Shown in pieces: positions 23,158 through 28,860 of a stretch of DNA of 28,860 bases. Position numbers and translations under genes: made by a program. The notes under the pieces are model-generated. The model did not search any database. It worked only from the letters and a program-made list of their open reading frames with translations, and was not told the DNA's origin. This stretch comes from Leptolinea sp. UBA5366 (lineage in GTDB: Bacteria > Chloroflexota > Anaerolineae > Anaerolineales > Anaerolineaceae), in the NCBI GenBank assembly GCA_002407845.1, contig DHPK01000015.1, forward strand, positions 27,690 to 56,549. The letters run 5' to 3'. The stretch's first letter is position 1, and each line of letters starts with the position of its first letter.

Positions 23158-23208
23158 TGATTTTTGGATTTTTCCAAAAAGGATGTCCATGAGGAGGCAG
23201 CTATCAGT

Positions 23209-24615
23209 ATGAAAAAACCCTTGCTTATCAAACTTATTACAGTCATCATCATCTTCCTGATTGCTCTGTATGTTGATTTGCCGCACCCATCCGGATTACG
23301 GGTTGGCAACTTCACCAGAACCGGAGATTTGTATCTCGGACTTGACCTTCAGGGAGGGATGCAGGTGCTGCTTGAGGCAGATGTCGAACCCGGGACGACC
23401 GTAACGGCAGAACAGCTGGACACGGCGCGCCAAATCCTTGAAAACCGCAGCAATAGCCTCGGGGTTGGCGATGTCACATTCCAGACTGCCGGTAGCAACC
23501 GCATCATCGCCGAATTTCCGGGGATGACGAATGCGGACGAGGTGCTCGCGACCTTAAAAGGCACCGGACTGCTCGAATTTGTCGATACAGGCGATCAATC
23601 CTTCCAGGAAGGAACTCCGCTCAAGACTGATCTGCAGCCAAAATCGGAAACTGCTCCTGAAACAGAGGAAACTGTAGGCGCAACTGCAGACGCGCTGGCT
23701 GCTGAATCTACCGTGGAAACGGGTACAACTGAAGAAGAAACCCTTTATCACACGATCCTGACCGGATCGGCGCTAAAAAATGTCTCGGTTCAGATGTACA
23801 ACACCCAGCCGGTGATCTCCTTTGAACTGAAAGACGATGCCGCGAAGACCTTCTCGGATTTCACCAGCAACAACATCAATAAGTTCCTGACGATCGTCTT
23901 GGATGGAAAAGTAATTTCCTCACCGGTCATCAGCAATGCAATCACGGATGGTAAAGGCGTCATTTCTGGCAGCTTCACGATTGAAAGCGCCAACGCGCTG
24001 GCGATCCAGTTAAAATACGGCGCGCTGCCGGTTCCGTTGAAAATCGTCGAATACAAGCTGATCGGCGCGACTTTGGGCGATGACAGCCTGCAAAAAAGCC
24101 TTATTGCTGGAATCATCGGTCTATCGATTGCAGCCTTATTCATGCTGATCTATTATCGGCTGCCTGGTCTGGTTGCAGTTATTGAGATCGTTTTCTACGG
24201 CGCGGTCACGCTTGCGCTCTACAAACTGATCCCGGTCACCCTGTCACTGTCAGGTATCGCAGGCTTCCTGCTGACCACCGGCGGTGCGTTTGATGCCAAC
24301 ATTCTGATCTTTGAACGGCTCAAAGAAGAACTGAGAAATGGAAAAACCATCTCACAGGCTGTTGATTTGAGCTGGCCGCGTGCCTGGTCTTCCATTCGGG
24401 ATTCCAACATTGCGACCCTGATTACCGCTGCGATTCTCTTCTACTTCGGCTCCTCATTTGGCGCAACAATCGTCAAAGGGTTCGCTGTTTCATTGTTTAT
24501 CGGTGTATTGATCAGTATGTTCTCCGCTTATTTTGTGACAAACACGCTGCTGCATCTCTTCACGAAATCAATTGCGGACACTGACAGCAACAAATCTAAA
24601 CTTTTTGGGGTATAG
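23209..24615 (+). CDS. secD: Protein translocase subunit SecD
   Basis: The 468-residue RND-type subunit works with SecF to drive late steps of Sec export using the proton or sodium gradient. It has a first transmembrane helix (about 6-22), YLGLDLQGGMQVLLEADV at 42-59, and the periplasmic P1 domain with ILENRSNSLGVGD (76-88). The C-terminal five-helix bundle contains GGAFDANILIFERLKEELR near 358-376, where most SecD proteins read GMAVDAN or similar. A Glu/Thr-rich insertion of about 40 residues (139-179) splits P1. The frame is open from a TTG at 23164, but the ATG at 23209 (MKKPLLIKL) fits the family and follows GAGGAGG. secF starts 13 bases after its stop. Confidence 0.95.
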   Translation: MKKPLLIKLITVIIIFLIALYVDLPHPSGLRVGNFTRTGDLYLGLDLQGGMQVLLEADVEPGTTVTAEQLDTARQILENRSNSLGVGDVTFQTAGSNRIIAEFPGMTNADEVLATLKGTGLLEFVDTGDQSFQEGTPLKTDLQPKSETAPETEETVGATADALAAESTVETGTTEEETLYHTILTGSALKNVSVQMYNTQPVISFELKDDAAKTFSDFTSNNINKFLTIVLDGKVISSPVISNAITDGKGVISGSFTIESANALAIQLKYGALPVPLKIVEYKLIGATLGDDSLQKSLIAGIIGLSIAALFMLIYYRLPGLVAVIEIVFYGAVTLALYKLIPVTLSLSGIAGFLLTTGGAFDANILIFERLKEELRNGKTISQAVDLSWPRAWSSIRDSNIATLITAAILFYFGSSFGATIVKGFAVSLFIGVLISMFSAYFVTNTLLHLFTKSIADTDSNKSKLFGV

Positions 24616-24628
24616 GAAAGGAGAAACC

Positions 24629-25561
24629 ATGAAATTAAACATCATCTCGAAACGCTACTGGTATTTTGCCTTTTCGCTCCTGCTGATCATTCCCGGACTG
24701 ATCCTGTTGGCAGTAAAAGGGATGCCGCTCGGCATCGACTTCACCGGCGGAACCATGATAGAACTGCAGTTCACGGAAGGCAATCGACCTGAGCGCGAAA
24801 CTTTTGAAACTGAAACCATCGCCGAAGGAATCGACGGAACAGTTGTATTATCCGGCGACAACAACCTGATCATTCGCGCGCCGTTCCTTACGGACGAGCA
24901 AATCGAAAAATACATCAGCGATGTTGCCGTGAAATATAATGAAAAGCCAGAATCGCTGCGCTATAGCATCAGCAGCGTCGGACCATCAATCGGCAACGAA
25001 GTTGCCAGCCGAGCTGCTTTGGCGGTGTTTGCTGCCGCGATTGGCGTGATCCTCTATATCTGGTTCGCATTTCGCTCAATCCCGAACAGCTTCCGATACG
25101 GCGTCTGTGCAGTCATCGCGATGATTCACGACACGCTGATTGTGCTGAGCCTCTCTGTCCTCGGGCAGTTCTGGGGCTGGCAGTTCACGTCGCTGACGCT
25201 GACCGCACTGTTGACTGTCATCGGCTTCTCAGTCCAGGATAAAATCGTTGTTTTTGACCGCATCCGCGAAAACACCCGCATTTACCGCAAGCTTGACTTC
25301 GAAACGCTGGTCAACCACTCGATCATCCAAACGCTGGAACGCTCGATTAACACCCAGCTGATGACCTCGGAATTCATGCTTCTGTCAATGGCATTAATCG
25401 GCGGTTCCTCCTTGCGCGATTTCTCAATCATCCTGCTGGTGGGTCTGTTGATGGGTACCTATTCATCCATCTTCATCGCAGCACCGCTGCTGGTCGTTTG
25501 GGAAAATCGAGAATGGAAAAACTGGTTCAAAGGCGGGAAACAGTCGCCTGCTGAAGCATAG
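24629..25561 (+). CDS. secF: Protein translocase subunit SecF
   Basis: This 310-residue partner of SecD has a first helix (about 10-29), GIDFTGGTMIELQF (35-48), a short P4 domain, SSVGPSIGNEV (116-126), and a five-helix bundle. The bundle includes TVIGFSVQDKIVVFDRIREN (196-215), where the common form is IGYSINDTVVVFDRIREN. A lysine therefore follows the conserved Asp in the helix. The ATG at 24629 is chosen over an upstream in-frame ATG inside secD because GGAAAGGAG precedes it and the protein then begins KLNIISKRYWYF as expected. It is the second and last gene of a two-gene operon ended by a strong terminator. Confidence 0.95.
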   Translation: MKLNIISKRYWYFAFSLLLIIPGLILLAVKGMPLGIDFTGGTMIELQFTEGNRPERETFETETIAEGIDGTVVLSGDNNLIIRAPFLTDEQIEKYISDVAVKYNEKPESLRYSISSVGPSIGNEVASRAALAVFAAAIGVILYIWFAFRSIPNSFRYGVCAVIAMIHDTLIVLSLSVLGQFWGWQFTSLTLTALLTVIGFSVQDKIVVFDRIRENTRIYRKLDFETLVNHSIIQTLERSINTQLMTSEFMLLSMALIGGSSLRDFSIILLVGLLMGTYSSIFIAAPLLVVWENREWKNWFKGGKQSPAEA

Positions 25562-25574
25562 CTAGCACTTTATC

Positions 25575-25610
25575 AAACGGCTCCTTTTCTCAAAGGAGCC
25601 GTTTTCATTT
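25575..25610 (+). terminator. Terminator of secD-secF
   Basis: AAACGGCTCCTTT (25575-25587) and AAAGGAGCCGTTT (25592-25604) form a perfect 13-base stem with a four-base loop, followed by TTCATTTT. It lies 13 bases after the secF stop. Confidence 0.94.
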
Positions 25611-25673
25611 TAACAATTCTGTTAATCTTTTATTAGAAATCAAAGTTTATAGTCAGTTGGCTAAAAATGATTT

Positions 25674-25679
25674 TATAAT
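25674..25679 (+). promoter_or_regulatory. -10 box for htpG
   Basis: A perfect TATAAT lies 67 bases before the htpG ATG, giving a leader of about 60 bases with GAGGG near the start codon. I looked for the CIRCE inverted repeat (TTAGCACTC...GAGTGCTAA) in the 185-base gap and did not see it. A -35 is not evident. Confidence 0.45.
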
Positions 25680-25746
25680 TTTTACAATGGTTCGTGCGAC
25701 ATCTGCCGTTCGATCCATTTTAATTTGACAATTCGAGGGTAATTTC

Positions 25747-27603
25747 ATGGCAAATAGACAAATTCCATTCAAAACCGAAACCAAACAGCTGCTGGATATT
25801 CTGATCAATTCACTTTATTCAGACCGCGATATTTTCCTGCGGGAACTGATTTCAAACGCATCAGACGCGCTGACACGGCTAAATTTTGAAATGCTGACCA
25901 ACCACAACATCGTCGATCCAGACGCCAAACCGCAGATCCGGATTTTCGTGGACAAAGAAGCCAACACGCTGAAAATCACCGATAACGGCATCGGCATGAA
26001 CGAACAGGAGCTCAAGGATAATCTCGGTACGATCGCCAGATCAGGCGCTCGCAGCCTCTTGGACGCCGCAAAGGATGACCCGGAACTTTCAGTCAATGAT
26101 CTGATCGGTCAATTTGGTGTCGGTTTTTATGCCGCATTCATGGTTGCCGAGTGGATCGAAGTCACATCCCGATCCTTCCGTCCTGAGGACACAGCCGCAA
26201 AATGGCGTTCAACCGGCAGCGGCAGCTTCACAGTCGAGCCTGCAGAAAAAGCCGATCGCGGCAGTGAAATCCTGATCAAATTGAAGGAAGATGCAGCCGA
26301 GTATACAGACGAATACAAAATCAGAGAAATCATTCGTAAACACAGTAATTACGTCCCGTTTCCGATTTACATCGGTGACTCAGAAGAACAGGTTAATTCG
26401 GAGTCTGTCCTGTGGCGTCAGTCGCCGTCAGAGCTGAAGGACGAAGATTATGAAAAGTTTTATCAGTCTTTCACCCTCGACTTTGAAAAACCGCTGGCAA
26501 AGCTCCATCTGTCTATTGACGCTCCTTTCCAAATGTATTCGCTTTTGTACATTCCCGCAAAACCGGAAAAAACGATGTTTTCATTGCGAAAAGAGGACGG
26601 ATTGCAGCTGTACGCTCGAAAAGTGCTGATCCAAGATTACTGCACTGATTTGCTGCCGAGATATTACCGGTTCATTGAAGGGGTCGTTGATTCGGAAGAT
26701 ATTCCGTTGAATGTCACCCGCGAGACGATGCAAGCAAACCGCGTCATCTTGACGCTGCGGAAAATTTTGGCTGGGAAAGTTACCGACATGCTCAAGAAAA
26801 TGGGCACGGATCAGCCGGATGTTTACACAACATTCTGGAAACAATACGGAGCTTATATCTGCGAGGGAATCGTCACAGAACAGGAAGCCAAAGAATCGCT
26901 GTTGCCACTGCTGCGGTATCGATCTCTGAATCATGACGACGACTATCGCTCGCTGTCAGACTACGTTCAGGAAATGAAACCGGGACAGGACAAGATTTAC
27001 TACATTATCGGTGAGAACATTGAAACCCTGAGGCACAGTCCGCACATCGAACTGCTGAAAAAAGACGGCATTGACGTGCTGCTGCTGGTGGATCCCTTTG
27101 ATCCGTTTGTCGTGACGCAGCTGGAAAAGTATCAGGATTTCGCATTTGTGAACGCCGCAACGGAAAAAAGCACTGAGGCAAAGAACGAAAACTCAGCCGA
27201 TGAGAATTCAGAAAAAACAGAGGAAACTGCTGAAAACCCAGAGTTTGCCGATTTGATTGCAAAGTTTAAAAACGCATTGGGGGATCAGGTAGCTGATGTA
27301 AAAGTTAGTGAGCGGCTCGTGGATTCTCCTGCCCGCATGGTCATCGCTGAAGGCGCGCTCTCGCCTGAAATGCAGAAAATGTATCATCTGATGCAGCAGG
27401 ATTTCGAGGAAAAAGCAAAGGTTTTGGAAATAAACCCCAACCATCCGCTGATCAGAAAAATTGAGAAAATCAGCGATGAAACGCTTGCAAACCGTGTCAT
27501 CGAACAGATTTTGGATGGCGCTCGATTAATGGACGGAGAAAACCCAGACCCGGCAAAAATGCTGACCCGGATTCAGAATATATTGATTGAATTGCTTGAT
27601 TAA
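25747..27603 (+). CDS. htpG: Chaperone protein HtpG (Hsp90)
   Basis: This 618-residue bacterial Hsp90 is an ATP-dependent homodimeric chaperone. The GHKL nucleotide-binding site has E33 in FLRELISNASDAL (30-42) with N37, DNGIGM (79-84) with D79, and GQFGVGFYAAF (121-131). The middle domain has LPLNVTRE-type sequence as DIPLNVTRETMQ, and the C-terminal dimerisation domain ends near ILIELLD. An acidic, Glu/Asn/Ser-rich linker of about 25 residues lies between the middle and C-terminal domains (about 475-500). Length and domain order match the bacterial family. It appears monocistronic, with its own promoter and terminator. Confidence 0.97.
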   Translation: MANRQIPFKTETKQLLDILINSLYSDRDIFLRELISNASDALTRLNFEMLTNHNIVDPDAKPQIRIFVDKEANTLKITDNGIGMNEQELKDNLGTIARSGARSLLDAAKDDPELSVNDLIGQFGVGFYAAFMVAEWIEVTSRSFRPEDTAAKWRSTGSGSFTVEPAEKADRGSEILIKLKEDAAEYTDEYKIREIIRKHSNYVPFPIYIGDSEEQVNSESVLWRQSPSELKDEDYEKFYQSFTLDFEKPLAKLHLSIDAPFQMYSLLYIPAKPEKTMFSLRKEDGLQLYARKVLIQDYCTDLLPRYYRFIEGVVDSEDIPLNVTRETMQANRVILTLRKILAGKVTDMLKKMGTDQPDVYTTFWKQYGAYICEGIVTEQEAKESLLPLLRYRSLNHDDDYRSLSDYVQEMKPGQDKIYYIIGENIETLRHSPHIELLKKDGIDVLLLVDPFDPFVVTQLEKYQDFAFVNAATEKSTEAKNENSADENSEKTEETAENPEFADLIAKFKNALGDQVADVKVSERLVDSPARMVIAEGALSPEMQKMYHLMQQDFEEKAKVLEINPNHPLIRKIEKISDETLANRVIEQILDGARLMDGENPDPAKMLTRIQNILIELLD

Positions 27604-27619
27604 GCACTCAATTTAAAAC

Positions 27620-27650
27620 AAAAAAGATGACTTCAGGGTCATCTTTTTTT
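27620..27650 (+). terminator. Terminator of htpG
   Basis: AAAAAAGATGAC (27620-27631) pairs with GTCATCTTTTTT (27638-27649) across a six-base loop, ending in seven Ts. It lies 16 bases after the htpG stop. Confidence 0.92.
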
Positions 27651-27853
27651 GTTCACTTAACTTATTCAGGGCGATGGTTCAGCAAGAAATATATTAATAA
27701 ACATCCCCGTCTTTTTTATTTAAGGCTCTAAAGTAAAAAGCCCTCTGATTTCTTAGAAATTCACGCTGCTTCGTTTTGAATCATCGTTTTAAACAATTTT
27801 TACAAAATATATTTCGTTTTTCTATCTGTGAATTAATCAAATCGTTCCAATTG
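27651..27853. other. AT-rich gap before the acyl-CoA synthetase gene
   Basis: About 200 bases with markedly higher AT content than the rest of the window. I see no open frame with a ribosome-binding site, no hairpin of note and no recognisable RNA. It leads into the extended -10 at 27854-27862. Confidence 0.5.
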
Positions 27854-27862
27854 TGATAAAAT
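27854..27862 (+). promoter_or_regulatory. Extended -10 promoter for the acyl-CoA synthetase gene
   Basis: TGATAAAAT, the same nine bases as before the VOC and SpoIIE-like genes. It would give an AT-rich leader of about 55 bases that ends in GCGAGGT five bases before the GTG start. A TATTAT at about 27898 is a possible second -10. Confidence 0.5.
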
Positions 27863-27924
27863 ATAAAGAATAGTAATATGCATGAATTTTACAATATATA
27901 TTATCAAATCCAAGCGAGGTAAAA

Positions 27925-28860
27925 GTGAATAAAAATGCCCTGGACGGTTTATTTCGACCAAAAAGCGTTGCTGTCATCGGAGCTTCTGCGACTCCGGGAA
28001 AGATTGGTTATTCCGTTGTTGAAGCCTTAAATAATGGCAAGTACGAAGGGAAAATCTATCCCATCAACCTGAAAATTGACGAAATTCTGGGGCATAAAGC
28101 CTATCCAACCGTAGGAGATGTGCCAGGAGATATTGACCTTGCAGTGATCACCATCCCTGCAAAATTTGTTTTAGGCGCAATTGAAGAATGCGGTAAAAAA
28201 GGCATAAAAGGCGTCAGCGTCATCACTTCCGGCTTTGCTGAAGTCGGCGACCATGAAACCGAAGATGCACTAGTCGCTATGGCTCACCGCTACGGCATGC
28301 GCCTGCTTGGCCCGAACATCATCGGTACACTCTCGAATTCAGATAAATTGAACGCCTCTTTTACACCGATGCTCCCGCTTCCGGGCGACGCAGCGCTGAT
28401 CTCTCAGTCAGGCGCGCTGGTTATCGCCCTCGCCGCTGGCACGTATCTGCGCGGCGTCGGAATCGACAAACTTTTCTCACTGGGCAACATGGCAGATGTC
28501 GACTTTGCTGACATTATTGAATGGCTCCAGACGGATGAAAAAGCAAAATGTATCTCCTTATACATTGAAGGTCTTAAAGACGGCCGCCGCTTCCTCGAGG
28601 TCTGCAAAAACTCAGTTAAACCGATCATCGCTCTGAAATCTGGCGTGTCGGCGCATGGCGCAGCAGCTGCAGCATCCCACACCGGGTCCCTCGCAGGCGC
28701 GTCAAAAGTTTACGGCGCTGCGTTCGAACAGGCTGGCATTATCCAGGCTTCCAATCTCGACAATCTGTTTGATCTAACACAGGCATTCGAGCTCCAGCCT
28801 CCGATGCTGGGCGACAACCTGCTGATCGTGACCAATGGCGGCGGCGTGGGCGTTCTGGCA
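27925..28860 (+). CDS. ADP-forming acyl-CoA synthetase, N-terminal part (runs off the window)
   Basis: An open frame of 312 codons runs from GTG at 27925 to the right edge. It begins NKNALDGLFRPKSVAVIGAS, the CoA-binding Rossmann domain (about 5-130) of NDP-forming acetyl-CoA synthetases. It continues with GGYP-like KIYPINLK, DIDLAVITIPA, GVSVITSGFAEVG and LGPNIIGTLS. The succinyl-CoA-ligase-like domain follows with ALISQSGALVIALAA, FSLGNMADVDFADIIEWL and AAASHTGSLAGASKVYG. H252 in SHTG is the expected phosphorylated histidine. The enzyme makes ATP from ADP, phosphate and acyl-CoA, typical of fermentative anaerobes and archaea. Whether an ATP-grasp beta domain is fused cannot be seen. The GTG start is supported by GCGAGGT five bases upstream. 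Confidence 0.92.
   Translation, partial: MNKNALDGLFRPKSVAVIGASATPGKIGYSVVEALNNGKYEGKIYPINLKIDEILGHKAYPTVGDVPGDIDLAVITIPAKFVLGAIEECGKKGIKGVSVITSGFAEVGDHETEDALVAMAHRYGMRLLGPNIIGTLSNSDKLNASFTPMLPLPGDAALISQSGALVIALAAGTYLRGVGIDKLFSLGNMADVDFADIIEWLQTDEKAKCISLYIEGLKDGRRFLEVCKNSVKPIIALKSGVSAHGAAAAASHTGSLAGASKVYGAAFEQAGIIQASNLDNLFDLTQAFELQPPMLGDNLLIVTNGGGVGVLA

Noticed and set aside
25562..25746. CIRCE heat-shock operator upstream of htpG
   Set aside because: GCACTT near 25565 resembles a half-site, but there is no complementary half and it lies beside the secF terminator.

Overview
The window is about 28.9 kb of densely packed bacterial chromosome of moderate GC content. It has no transposase, integrase, phage module, CRISPR array, rRNA or recognisable tRNA. 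The gene content suggests an anaerobic member of the Chloroflexota (Anaerolineae-like). The grounds are a baseplate-J/gp47-like membrane protein next to ruvX and mltG, a SpoIIE-type phosphatase-like protein, a eukaryotic-type adenylosuccinate lyase, an ADP-forming acyl-CoA synthetase, and several UroD-fold genes beside a sugar ABC permease. This placement is inference; no marker gene settles it.

Region 1 (1-4865, + strand) is the end of a catabolic operon. It holds the C-terminus of a ribose-type ABC permease, two UroD-fold proteins, a galactose-mutarotase-like protein and a third UroD-fold protein. The last four genes are chained by ATGA stop/start overlaps and followed by a terminator. This is the best candidate in the window for an undescribed system.

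Region 2 (4866-9141) is accessory and housekeeping: a VOC protein, a pirin, a methyltransferase, two GNAT acetyltransferases and a LysE/EamB-type exporter. Region 3 (9142-13478) is a purine block. A divergent purA overlaps a eukaryotic-type purB, followed by a metallophosphoesterase, and hpt is transcribed divergently. Region 4 (13563-15142) has an SPFH membrane protein and a roughly 300-base gene-free stretch ending in a second terminator-like hairpin.

Region 5 (15147-20335, - strand) is a tight five-gene operon: gp47-like protein, ruvX, mltG, a GT-C glycosyltransferase and a C_GCAxxG_C_C protein. It looks like a cell-envelope operon. Region 6 (20432-27650) holds hflX, rpmF (- strand), a SpoIIE-like protein that has lost metal-binding aspartates, secD-secF and htpG. 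Region 7 (27925-end) is the first part of an ADP-forming acyl-CoA synthetase with a GTG start.

A genome-style feature recurs. Four genes (LysE-like, hflX, gp47-like, SpoIIE-like) have a -10 box only 7-8 bases before the ATG and no Shine-Dalgarno sequence, which predicts leaderless mRNAs. Genes with longer leaders (VOC, pirin, purA, rpmF, secD, htpG, acyl-CoA synthetase) do have a Shine-Dalgarno sequence. Several promoters show an extended -10 (TGnTAtAAT-like) and no clear -35.
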